Source: Brasilonema bromeliae SPC951 (GTDB lineage: Bacteria > Cyanobacteriota > Cyanobacteriia > Cyanobacteriales > Nostocaceae). From it: 64,000 bases of DNA. Shown here piece by piece: positions 37,058 to 45,006 of this stretch. The stretch spans positions 1-64,000 of the forward strand of contig NZ_QMEB01000002.1 in assembly GCF_012912135.1 (NCBI RefSeq), given 5' to 3'. Position 1 is the first letter of the stretch, and each line of letters starts with the position of its first letter. Position numbers and translations under genes: made by a program. The notes beneath the pieces are model-generated. The model was not told where the DNA came from, ran no database searches, and was given only the letters and a program-made list of their open reading frames with translations.

Positions 37058-38170
37058 ATGGCTCGCAAATTACAAAACAAAACAATTGACTACAAATCTA
37101 ACTTAAACTGGTCATCAGAAACGGAACTCGTCGGGTTAGTATTTGAGTTCGTCACACAAGCAGATGCTTCTATTTACCCTCAGTACACCATTGGACTGCA
37201 CGCTTGGTTTCTTGACCAAGTGCGTTCTTATGATCCAGAACTCTCTGGGTACCTCCATGATGGCGAGTCAGAAAAGCCGTTTACGATTTCTGCATTAGAT
37301 GGAGAATTAGTCAGCAGTGGTAGGCTAGTGCAACTAAGCGCCAACAACTCTTACTACTGGTATGTCACAGTGTTGTCGAGTCGAGTCTCACAATGGATGG
37401 AACAGTGGGTGCAAAATCTACCAAAAGAACTTAACTTGCGGAATGCATCCTTACAGATTCGTTCTTGCAATATTGCTCATGCTCCCACGACTTATACTCA
37501 ACTGCTAAACTCTGAACATGGAGAAACTGTTACCTTAAAATTTCTCAGCCCGACCAGTTTCCGTCGCAAAGGTCATCATTTCCCCTTACCAATGCCAACG
37601 AATGTTTTTCACAGTTACCTGCGTCGTTGGAATGACTTTTCTGGGATGTTTGTTGATCAGGAGGCGTTTTTGGCTTGGGTGGATGAAAACGTTTTGATTA
37701 CTCGTCACCAACTGACATCTATGAAAGTCCTAGCTGGTAAGAAAGGTGCGGTAACGGGATTTACAGGAACAATAGAATTTGCTTTGACCAAAGAAGCTTC
37801 CAGACAACCAGACTTTTGCAAGCTATTTTATGCTTTGGGTAAGTTTGCACCTTACTGCGGTACTGGTCATAAAACGACGTTTGGATTGGGTCAAACACGG
37901 TTGGGTTGGTCGTCGCAAGCAGCACCAGAAGTACCTGATGTGCAAAGCTTGTTGGCAAGACGTATTGAGGAACTGACAGATATCTTTAAGTCACAGCGTA
38001 AGCGGACTGGAGGCGATCGCGCAGAAGAAATAGCATCAAAATGGGCGACTATTTTGGCGCGGCGGGAAATGGGGGAGTCGTTGCAGGCGATCGCCCAAGA
38101 TTTGGAGATGCCTTATGAAACGGTGAAGACTTATGCTAAGTTAAGTCGTCGGGCTTTAAAATCAGGGTAG
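37058..38170 (+). CDS. cas6: Cas6 CRISPR RNA endoribonuclease with C-terminal HTH extension
   Basis: This 370-aa Cas6-family RAMP protein has a double ferredoxin-like layout. It carries FLSPTSFRRKGHHFPLPMP in the middle and the glycine-rich YCGTGHKTTFGLGQTRLG near the end of the core. It processes pre-crRNA for type III systems. After residue ~290 an extension of about 75 residues (RAEEIASKWATILARREMGE, LQAIAQDLEMPYETVKTYAK) looks like a helix-turn-helix of the transposase/regulator type. The gene is convergent with the type III-D effector operon that follows. No CRISPR array is visible in the window, so its cognate repeats must be elsewhere. Confidence 0.9.
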   Translation: MARKLQNKTIDYKSNLNWSSETELVGLVFEFVTQADASIYPQYTIGLHAWFLDQVRSYDPELSGYLHDGESEKPFTISALDGELVSSGRLVQLSANNSYYWYVTVLSSRVSQWMEQWVQNLPKELNLRNASLQIRSCNIAHAPTTYTQLLNSEHGETVTLKFLSPTSFRRKGHHFPLPMPTNVFHSYLRRWNDFSGMFVDQEAFLAWVDENVLITRHQLTSMKVLAGKKGAVTGFTGTIEFALTKEASRQPDFCKLFYALGKFAPYCGTGHKTTFGLGQTRLGWSSQAAPEVPDVQSLLARRIEELTDIFKSQRKRTGGDRAEEIASKWATILARREMGESLQAIAQDLEMPYETVKTYAKLSRRALKSG

Positions 38171-38219
38171 TTTCATTTGATTTCGCAATTCACTAAAAGG
38201 CTTTGTCTTCATATCTTTC

Positions 38220-38864
38220 TTAATCACAATACTTGACACTTTTAATACTCCCATCTTCCTTCATAGACACAATTTTCACCTTCACTGTCTGTCCTTCCTG
38301 AAGAACACTAGCTTTTTTCGGTTCCTTCTCAGTTAACTTAATTGCTCCCAAAATCTCATAAGTGACCTTATTACCATTGATTTTGATGACTTTTGCCTCT
38401 AATATTTGGTCAACCTGAAAGTCTTGGGATTGAACGACTTTGGCAATTTCTGCTTGACGGGATGACTCTACAGGGGACGGGGTGTTAATTGCAATTTCTC
38501 CAATGGGTACACCAGCATCTTTGTAGTAACGCATCAGCCGAGAGACCCAGCCTAAAATTTGCAGTATTGTGTAAGCATTTCCAACACTTTTGAGAGAATC
38601 ACTACAAGCTTTCTCGATGCTGCGGTAATAATCTGAAGTTCTGCCACTGTGTCCAATAACTCTACCATTACTCACCAAGGTTTTTAAATACTTGAAAAAC
38701 CGAGAAGTTGCATCTGGTTTGTTAACAACAGTACGCAGATAAGCAACTGCTTTCCCCAATTCGTTAATATCTGTATTTTCTTTTACTAGGGTTTGAGCGA
38801 TAGCATGAGCAATATCCCACTCTGCATCCGTCAAAGATTCCGAGGAAAATTCAACCATAGTCAT
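38220..38864 (-). CDS. Cas11-like (Csm2/Cmr5-type) small subunit with C-terminal OB-like tail
   Basis: The last gene of the III-D operon encodes 214 aa. Residues 1-130 are nearly all helical (SLTDAEWDIAHAIAQTLVKE, SRFFKYLKTLVSNGRVIGHS), as expected for a type III small subunit (Cas11). The remaining part (QILEAKVIKINGNKVTYEIL, LQEGQTVKVKIVSMKEDGS) has an S1/OB-like strand pattern not present in ordinary Csm2. Assignment rests on position, size and helical content, not on a strong motif. The start lies 3 bp past the stop of the preceding cas7-like gene. Confidence 0.6.
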   Translation of the reverse strand: MTMVEFSSESLTDAEWDIAHAIAQTLVKENTDINELGKAVAYLRTVVNKPDATSRFFKYLKTLVSNGRVIGHSGRTSDYYRSIEKACSDSLKSVGNAYTILQILGWVSRLMRYYKDAGVPIGEIAINTPSPVESSRQAEIAKVVQSQDFQVDQILEAKVIKINGNKVTYEILGAIKLTEKEPKKASVLQEGQTVKVKIVSMKEDGSIKSVKYCD

Positions 38865-38866
38865 AA

Positions 38867-39931
38867 TTAGTACATTCCTGATGGCGGTTCGCGGTCGGTT
38901 GGATAGCGTAGTACGGCTGTAAGTTCCTCTAGTTGGGGTTTCTGAATCAAACGCGAGTGGGCTGTTTGAATCTTTTCTTGTATAAATTTTTTTAGTTTTT
39001 CTCCTGTCATCTCGTCAGAATCATTGAGGTTATAAGACGAGTAACGCTGTTTCAGGTTTTGTGCTTGTAAGATTTTTTCCACAGTGACTGTCATTGTTCC
39101 CATACCAATGGGTTTCCCGCCTCCCACTTTTAAAGCAATAGGATTTTTGGGGTCTTGTCCTAAGACAATGAACAAAGTTCCTAACTCTTCTGGTAGTAAA
39201 TTCTTGAAGTGCAACTGGGTTGTGAAAGTATACTCTCTTGGGGCTTGCTGTACAGGAATGCCTGCATTTTGACCTTTATCAATTGCCCTGATAGTATGGT
39301 AGTAAAACTTCCGACCTGCAACTCTGCCTTGAATAAAGTATGCGCTGCTTTCATCTGGACGAGGACGATATAAGGAAGGCATAAATCCGGTGGAAAAGCC
39401 CGTGCTTTCACACTTAGCATCGTTGAAATCAAGCAACCCCTGCCAATCTAACGCACCAAAAACCCGACTGGCTGGACAAAGTTCTTCTTTGTTGCGACAA
39501 GGTAGGCGTTCGGTAGGTATTTGACTTTTATACTTGGGAGTAACAACTGCTAGAGTACTGTTAGTAATCGCTTCATAAACAGACCGGATGCAGCCTTTGA
39601 GGGAACTGCCACCAATTGTAAGCTTTTGGTCAACACCTTGTATCATTGTTTTAATGAGAGGAATGCGACTGCCAATATCGCTACCCATGACAACGACTCC
39701 TGTGGAGACGTGGAGAGATGTCTGGACTTTTAGGGTAAGATGTAAAGTACCGTGTAGGCGATCGCTCAAATATTTATGATGTCCAACAGGACGCTGTAGG
39801 TTAGGACGTTCCTTGGGAAAAGAGACGAATTCATAAGGTTTCGGTGCAAGTTCAGGATTTGATGAACTAGTACTGCTAGGACGGTTAGATCTGTTTGGTT
39901 GTTGAGGTCGTTGCGGACGATTTCCAGTCAT
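38867..39931 (-). CDS. Cas7-type RAMP protein of type III-D CRISPR complex
   Basis: A 354-aa RAMP protein with a disordered N-terminal Pro/Ser/Asn tail (~45 residues), then VSTGVVVMGSDIGSRIPLIK, the insertion-loop motif TIGGSSLKGCIRSVYEAI, LCPASRVFGALD and the glycine loop VGGGKPIGMGTMTV. The Asp in MGSDIGS is in the place of the Csm3-type target-RNA cleavage residue. It would form part of the crRNA-binding backbone. Its ATG overlaps the stop of the csx19-like gene by 4 bp. Confidence 0.85.
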   Translation of the reverse strand: MTGNRPQRPQQPNRSNRPSSTSSSNPELAPKPYEFVSFPKERPNLQRPVGHHKYLSDRLHGTLHLTLKVQTSLHVSTGVVVMGSDIGSRIPLIKTMIQGVDQKLTIGGSSLKGCIRSVYEAITNSTLAVVTPKYKSQIPTERLPCRNKEELCPASRVFGALDWQGLLDFNDAKCESTGFSTGFMPSLYRPRPDESSAYFIQGRVAGRKFYYHTIRAIDKGQNAGIPVQQAPREYTFTTQLHFKNLLPEELGTLFIVLGQDPKNPIALKVGGGKPIGMGTMTVTVEKILQAQNLKQRYSSYNLNDSDEMTGEKLKKFIQEKIQTAHSRLIQKPQLEELTAVLRYPTDREPPSGMY

Positions 39932-40458
39932 GGTAGCGCTACCTCCACAGTCAAAGCGATAAATTGCACAGTTGAGGTTTCATTATCAATAAAATAACGT
40001 TGAGCTAATTTTGGCTTATTGTTTTCTTCTTGTCGAATATCCAAACTCTCAGGGAAAATTAGCTTTTTGGGAAAACGAGTCTCATCCGGACGATACGCAT
40101 AAGCGGGATATCCATAAGGAGGATTATTAGGTTCTATCCGCCAAGGTTCTTTTTCTTCTTTGTTAATTGTTTCTTTGACTGGGATAAACTCATCATGATT
40201 GTCAGCAATAGTTAGCAGCAACACCTCATAAGTATTTTGGCGCTTGTACTTCCACCGCAGTTCACACTTATGATTAAACATTTGCCCCTCAATCATGGGA
40301 AAGTCATCATTTGTGGGTGGTTTTTCTACAATTCCACTGACTTCATGAGTCCAACGTAAGAAATAATAGCTAGGTTCACTTATGAATTTTGGAATGAATT
40401 CTAGCAGTTGAGGTACTGAGAAAAGTTCTTTCTTATAACCAACAAAAGGTTTCATTTT
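39928..40458 (-). CDS. csx19: Csx19-like type III-D protein (TIGR03984-type)
   Basis: About 176 aa from ATG 40458 (MKPFVGYKKELF). The ORF track start at 40482 would overlap the preceding gene by 31 bp, so the shorter form is preferred. The features FNHKCELRWKYKRQNTYEVL and AQRYFIDNETSTVQFIAL match the Csx19/TIGR03984 pattern as I recall it, a marker of subtype III-D. Biochemical role: a structural or accessory subunit of the effector. It is translationally coupled on both sides. Confidence 0.7.
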   Translation of the reverse strand, partial: KMKPFVGYKKELFSVPQLLEFIPKFISEPSYYFLRWTHEVSGIVEKPPTNDDFPMIEGQMFNHKCELRWKYKRQNTYEVLLLTIADNHDEFIPVKETINKEEKEPWRIEPNNPPYGYPAYAYRPDETRFPKKLIFPESLDIRQEENNKPKLAQRYFIDNETSTVQFIALTVEVALP

Positions 40459-41417
40459 GCCCCCATCAGTAAATGACTCCAAGACCTAACAGAACGCTCA
40501 AACAAATCTTTGACTGTACCTTCTCGCCAGGTGAGTTGCACTCCAAAACCCAAATCCATTTCTTGTGCTGTAGCTGGGGTATCTTGACGATCTTGTGTAG
40601 GGAAGCCATATAATTGTGCTTCTTGAAGTTCTAAAAATTCTCCAGCACCTAAGAGGAAAGTCTTAGACCATTTTTTCTCACTACCCAAAGCGCAAATTTG
40701 TTGTTTATCTTCCGATAAAATACATCCAGGATATTGTACAACGGCTTTATTTAATTTCACCTGTACTGTACCCAATCCGCGAGATTTAGCGAAACCCAAA
40801 CCAAACCAACCATCATCTAAATCTCGCAACACTAAACCAATTAAACCTAACTGTGCAAGAGTGAAGTTTTTCAAATGAATTTTGGTATGGAATTCACCAG
40901 CAGTGCAAACTTGATAATTGAATGGACCGACTGCGACAGAACCAAAGACTCGGTCAATTGCTACCCCATTACGTTCTTCAATTTTGAGAGGTTGAGATTT
41001 ATCAGGATAAGCATCTTCTATTCTGACTCGGCTGGCGATGGAAGTATTGCCAAACATTTGGTCTGTAAAAGAAGAGAGTTTGTAAATCTCCGGTGCAGGT
41101 AAGTCTTTACCATCTTTACTTTTGAGATAATCGTATTTATCATTTAATGGGTCATTCGCCCAAAGCAGATTCCAGTTATCAGAATCGCGCTTGTCTTTAC
41201 CTACCGTCCTAACAATTCGTTCTGCATGAGCGCGAATTGCTCCTTTTAAACTGCTTCCTGGCAAATATATAGAACGTCCTCCAGCATGATAAGTTTCCAC
41301 AAATTCCATATCCGGCTTAGTTGGATCTGCACCTTCTTTACCAGATTTGATGAGAATTGGATCATCAGGAATTAGGGTTATATCAATCGTACAGTGGTTT
41401 ACAAATCTTTTATGCAT
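40452..41417 (-). CDS. Csm3/Cas7-type RAMP protein of type III-D
   Basis: A 321-aa protein with ILIKSGKEGADPTKPDMEFV (candidate catalytic Asp loop), IYLPGSSLKGAIRAHAERIV and the glycine loop LGFAKSRGLGTVQVKL, plus RVRIEDAYP and ERNGVAIDRVFG as in Csm3-like proteins. It would bind crRNA and may cut target RNA. It follows the PD-(D/E)XK gene after 31 bp and overlaps the csx19-like gene by 7 bp. Confidence 0.88.
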   Translation of the reverse strand: MHKRFVNHCTIDITLIPDDPILIKSGKEGADPTKPDMEFVETYHAGGRSIYLPGSSLKGAIRAHAERIVRTVGKDKRDSDNWNLLWANDPLNDKYDYLKSKDGKDLPAPEIYKLSSFTDQMFGNTSIASRVRIEDAYPDKSQPLKIEERNGVAIDRVFGSVAVGPFNYQVCTAGEFHTKIHLKNFTLAQLGLIGLVLRDLDDGWFGLGFAKSRGLGTVQVKLNKAVVQYPGCILSEDKQQICALGSEKKWSKTFLLGAGEFLELQEAQLYGFPTQDRQDTPATAQEMDLGFGVQLTWREGTVKDLFERSVRSWSHLLMGAK

Positions 41418-41448
41418 GACGAAATTTAGTTGGTAATAATCTGGAATC

Positions 41449-42069
41449 TTAAGCAGCTACCAGATTGTTTAGCTGCAATTCACACTGTTGAAAGACATAA
41501 TTGACGACAGCAAAGAGTTTATCTATTTCTTGAATTGTGTAAAACGTGATGTTTCTCGTAAACACTTCTGCTTCTAGCTTCCCGAATTGCCAACGATCAC
41601 CATTAGATACAATTCCAAATATAGTTATTTGAAATTCGTCATTAAGCCGCTGTGCTGCTATCATTTCTGCTAAACATTGCGCCCATCCTGCTTCAAAGTT
41701 ATCTTGCTTGGCTTCTACCAAGATGAAGTATGGTTTGTCAAAAACAACTTTTCCTAAAGGAGAACGTTTCGCTAAAATATACTCAGGAAAACCTGATAGT
41801 TTTTCGTCATAGTTGAGTGAATGATGACTCCATAAAATGAACTTACTACGGTAGCATTTCCAAATCTCTTTGAGGACTGGATAAATCAGATTTTCACAAA
41901 TAGCAAACTCTGAACTATCAACAACACCATCCCGCATCATGGTTTCTAAGTCTTCTCGGAAGTAATCAGGTATCTTAAATTCAACTTCGCCTACGAAATT
42001 AGCTTCGGTGTAGATAACTTGAAATGCTTTGAGAACTTCACCAATAGTTTTGTAGCTACTAAAAGCCAT
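41449..42069 (-). CDS. PD-(D/E)XK nuclease-like protein embedded in the III-D operon (group A)
   Basis: A 206-aa protein with YFILVEAKQDNFEAGWAQCL (ExK plus helix) and GIVSNGDRWQFGKLEAEV. It is the third member of the family also at 9350 and 14831. It starts 2 bp after the Csx7-like gene and precedes the next cas7 by 31 bp, so it is transcribed with the CRISPR genes. It could be an ancillary nuclease of the system or a hitch-hiking gene. The putative Asp of the first motif is less clear than in the 14831 protein. No CARF or other ligand domain is fused to it. Confidence 0.75.
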   Translation of the reverse strand: MAFSSYKTIGEVLKAFQVIYTEANFVGEVEFKIPDYFREDLETMMRDGVVDSSEFAICENLIYPVLKEIWKCYRSKFILWSHHSLNYDEKLSGFPEYILAKRSPLGKVVFDKPYFILVEAKQDNFEAGWAQCLAEMIAAQRLNDEFQITIFGIVSNGDRWQFGKLEAEVFTRNITFYTIQEIDKLFAVVNYVFQQCELQLNNLVAA

Positions 42070-42071
42070 AT

Positions 42072-42974
42072 TTACCTCTTCGCTTCAGTGTTATTTTTAT
42101 GAGATGCTTTACTTTCAAGATGTTCAATTAACTTTTGTACCCAATGGTCTTTAAAATCCCGTGCATCTTCATAAGCTTTCTTATCTCCCATAACCAATTT
42201 TTTGAGATAATCTAGTAATAACTGCGGTTGGTCTTCGGGATAGTCAAACCAAAGCATCTCGTTAATGTCCAGTTTAACAACACCCAACCCGCGCGATCGC
42301 CCACCACCTAAAGGTATCTGTTCTGTTTGAAACTGGTGCAAACCAATCATCAACAATCCTAATTCCCATTCTTCAGCATTCTCTACCACAGCCTGAAACT
42401 CAAACTGTGTCCCAGCAGGAACGACTTGGAAATCATAGAGTTTTCCCTCTGCGGCTGTTTCTGTATCTCTATCTATGGCGACACCATCTCTTTCTTGATA
42501 TTGTCCAAACCAGGTATCAGGTACTATGGTTAAATCTCGGACTTGGAATTTGCTGGCGAGCCAGGGAGAACCAAAAAGGTGAGAAGCTAAATCAGTTTCA
42601 TCGATAATCTTTTTTGTCAGTAGTTCATCTCTTTTCGCGTTGCGTTCTTTCTCTGGGTATTGCTTCAGTTCTTCTTCGACTTCTTCTTTGATACCATTCT
42701 TACCATTGAGACGTTCGTTTGTGATTGACCATTCTGCTTCGATAGCAGGATTAGCGGCAAAATTTGGGTTGATACCACGGAGGAAACTTTCCAAGCGCGA
42801 TCGCATTGCACCCTTGAAGCTAGAACCTGGTATTAATGGTCTACCTAAAGCATCTTTAATGACAGGTAAATCAGAACCAATGGGTTCAGTAGAACGTCCT
42901 GCACTAATACGTAGTGCTGTTATTGTAGTTAGTGTGCCTGTGATTTTTAGGCGGTTTTTAAAAATTTCGAACAT
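42072..42974 (-). CDS. Csx7/Csm3-like RAMP protein of type III-D
   Basis: A 300-aa RAMP protein with ALRISAGRSTEPIGSDLPVI, ALGRPLIPGSSFKGAMRSRL, SKFQVRDLTIVPDT, ERDGVAIDRDTETA and PLGGGRSRGLGVVKLD. The combination fits the Csx7 (TIGR02581-type) branch of Cas7. Asp in GSDLPVI occupies the Csm3 RNA-cleavage position. It lies between the HEPN gene (5-bp gap) and the PD-(D/E)XK gene (2-bp gap). Confidence 0.85.
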   Translation of the reverse strand: MFEIFKNRLKITGTLTTITALRISAGRSTEPIGSDLPVIKDALGRPLIPGSSFKGAMRSRLESFLRGINPNFAANPAIEAEWSITNERLNGKNGIKEEVEEELKQYPEKERNAKRDELLTKKIIDETDLASHLFGSPWLASKFQVRDLTIVPDTWFGQYQERDGVAIDRDTETAAEGKLYDFQVVPAGTQFEFQAVVENAEEWELGLLMIGLHQFQTEQIPLGGGRSRGLGVVKLDINEMLWFDYPEDQPQLLLDYLKKLVMGDKKAYEDARDFKDHWVQKLIEHLESKASHKNNTEAKR

Positions 42975-42979
42975 AGTGT

Positions 42980-43627
42980 TTAAATTTCTAAATGATTGGG
43001 AAATTGTGGTGGCTGTAATTGTAATTTAGGTGGAATAACAGCTGTAAGAGCAGATTGAATAAAATTGACAAACACTTCGCTTACTTTCTGATAATTATTA
43101 CTAGTAATCGGTTGAAATCCATGAGCAAAGAGTGAGTTATTACGAACTTCTAGGGCATTAATAATTTTGTTTGCGCTTTCCTGATAAAACTGTCCTATAG
43201 GGTCATTAGGAAGTTGATTTAAAAGCTCATAACTACTTCTCAAAGAAAGTTGAATCAATCCCTTAACAGGAGAACGTTTTTTCTCATATTCATCTTGCAG
43301 ATATTCTGGAAGTTGCTGAGGATTCACATCACCTGTTCTAATACCATAAGATTTCAACAGACGAATCTGAGCTAATAATTCTAAAGCTCTGTAAAGTCTT
43401 CCTACAGCATCATCCGAACGTTCTTGAGCAGCACGTCTTTCAGCATTTCGTAGTAAGTCTTGAACAATTTCATAACCGTGTCCTTGTGTACCGTTACTGG
43501 AATCAAAATTTCTATCTATCTGTCCTCTACTATTAATAACTTGAATCCAGATTACTAGCTCATCTTCAGCTTGACGTATTCCTTTTTGAATTTGTAACTC
43601 TGTTTTTGATTCTATAGATAAACTCAT
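42980..43627 (-). CDS. HEPN ribonuclease-like protein related to the C-terminal half of TIGR02710 CARF proteins
   Basis: A 215-aa protein containing YEIVQDLLRNAERRAAQERS, DDAVGRLYRALELLAQ and EVRNNSLFAHGFQPI. This is the C-terminal part of the CRISPR-associated TIGR02710 (Cas02710) family, with an RNxxxxxH HEPN motif (R162 to H169). The family normally carries an N-terminal CARF domain that senses cyclic oligoadenylate and is roughly 400 aa; only about 40 residues precede the HEPN part here. Its ATG overlaps the csx10 stop by 4 bp (ATGA), so the short form is what is translated. It may be a ligand-independent or partner-controlled RNase, or a leftover. Confidence 0.75.
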   Translation of the reverse strand: MSLSIESKTELQIQKGIRQAEDELVIWIQVINSRGQIDRNFDSSNGTQGHGYEIVQDLLRNAERRAAQERSDDAVGRLYRALELLAQIRLLKSYGIRTGDVNPQQLPEYLQDEYEKKRSPVKGLIQLSLRSSYELLNQLPNDPIGQFYQESANKIINALEVRNNSLFAHGFQPITSNNYQKVSEVFVNFIQSALTAVIPPKLQLQPPQFPNHLEI

Positions 43628-45006
43628 ACAGTATCCTCTATTAGCTCATCTCTCAATACTAGATGAAATGGGTTGCAAATTTGTACTTGACCGAAGCCTT
43701 CAGAAGTGCGATCGCCTACTCCTTTCCATTCCAACTCCTTTAATTTCTCCATCCATAAACCTGGTTCCTTTGTACTAAATAAATATACAGCAGCTCGATT
43801 GGTGACTAATTCTATATCTTTCATTAACCCCCAAGCTGCATTCCAGCCAGAACGATAGTTATAGCTGCTGTACGCGACTTCCAATTTAAGAAAATCCTCC
43901 TGTTCTTCTTTACTAAGTTGGGAAAATTCATCATTTAATTCCACAGCTTGGCATAGCATTTGTGGTGAAATCACTGTGGTGTGTCGCCAGTTTTCTGTGA
44001 GAATTGCATCGGCTTGCAGGTCAAGGGTAAAATAGGTACGGTTTTCTAACAAGTTCTTTTCTGGCTTACCAAAAACTGACCAAAGTTCCCAGCGTTGCTG
44101 AAGTTTATTTTTAAATTCAGTGATTCTAGCTTCGACATCTGCTGAAGCATCTTCAACTTCTGCTTTGATGATAACCTTCCCTAGACCTCGTGAAGTCGCA
44201 CCACCTAAACGAAAGAAATGAGAATTTTGATTGATGAAATTTTCTAGAGACTTGGCTAATTCTGCGTCTTTAACTAAAACTGAACTTCGGAAAATAACAG
44301 GACGCCAGTTTTTAAAACGTGCTTGGGGATTTTCTAAAAATGACTCGTTTAAAACTTCAATGCTGTAGAGAATATCATCCTCAGATGTGGCGCGTCGGCG
44401 GTTAATTCCCACCCTTGTTAGGAAGCGAGTTGTAGTAGAATGACTACGATATTTATATAGAATTTCACTATCGTTAGTTTTGCTGTAGAAGCCACCAAAA
44501 GGTTCAACCCGTGCATCTGTTTTTTCTTCCAGAGATTTTGGATCGCTAGGGTCGTAAGGAAAATTATATGCATCTGCACAGAAGCGGTCAATCAGAGTAT
44601 CAAAAACTCCGTTACCTTTGGGTTTAAAACCTGAGTTTGTTTTAGAACTAACGGCTGTTGCAGGTAGAACCATGACTTCATCAGTCACAACCTGAGAAAT
44701 TAAGTCTGGCTTCTTTTTAGTAGAATTAGATTCATCAGCTATTTTAGCGACGGCTGGATAAGCATTTTGAAAAATGGCAGGTTCATCACCCAAGAACAAT
44801 GCTTCAAAGTCACCACCGCCTGCTGTGAAATTTTGTTCTGCTATCCGTGGTGTTTGCTGATTGGATAGTTGTAGAATTTGGGATGCGATCGCTCCTCGAA
44901 TCACTGAACCAGGAATATGATCCTCCGCTTCACTCACTGAACCAGGTTTTTTTCCGGCGATCGCTAACGGAGACAAAGTGGTAATTTCTAATTTAATCCG
45001 CTTCAT
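43624..45006 (-). CDS. csx10: Csx10, Cas5-like RAMP protein of type III-D
   Basis: A 460-aa RAMP protein beginning MKRIKLEITTLSPLAIAGKK, with DHIPGSVIRGAIASQIL, RVGINRRRATSEDDILYSIE, FFRLGGATSRGLGKVIIK and a second C-terminal RAMP part ending KGVGDRTSEGFGQVQICNPF. This is the Csx10 signature of subtype III-D, where it holds the crRNA 5' handle. It overlaps the preceding RAMP remnant and the following HEPN gene by 4 bp each. Confidence 0.9.
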   Translation of the reverse strand: MKRIKLEITTLSPLAIAGKKPGSVSEAEDHIPGSVIRGAIASQILQLSNQQTPRIAEQNFTAGGGDFEALFLGDEPAIFQNAYPAVAKIADESNSTKKKPDLISQVVTDEVMVLPATAVSSKTNSGFKPKGNGVFDTLIDRFCADAYNFPYDPSDPKSLEEKTDARVEPFGGFYSKTNDSEILYKYRSHSTTTRFLTRVGINRRRATSEDDILYSIEVLNESFLENPQARFKNWRPVIFRSSVLVKDAELAKSLENFINQNSHFFRLGGATSRGLGKVIIKAEVEDASADVEARITEFKNKLQQRWELWSVFGKPEKNLLENRTYFTLDLQADAILTENWRHTTVISPQMLCQAVELNDEFSQLSKEEQEDFLKLEVAYSSYNYRSGWNAAWGLMKDIELVTNRAAVYLFSTKEPGLWMEKLKELEWKGVGDRTSEGFGQVQICNPFHLVLRDELIEDTV

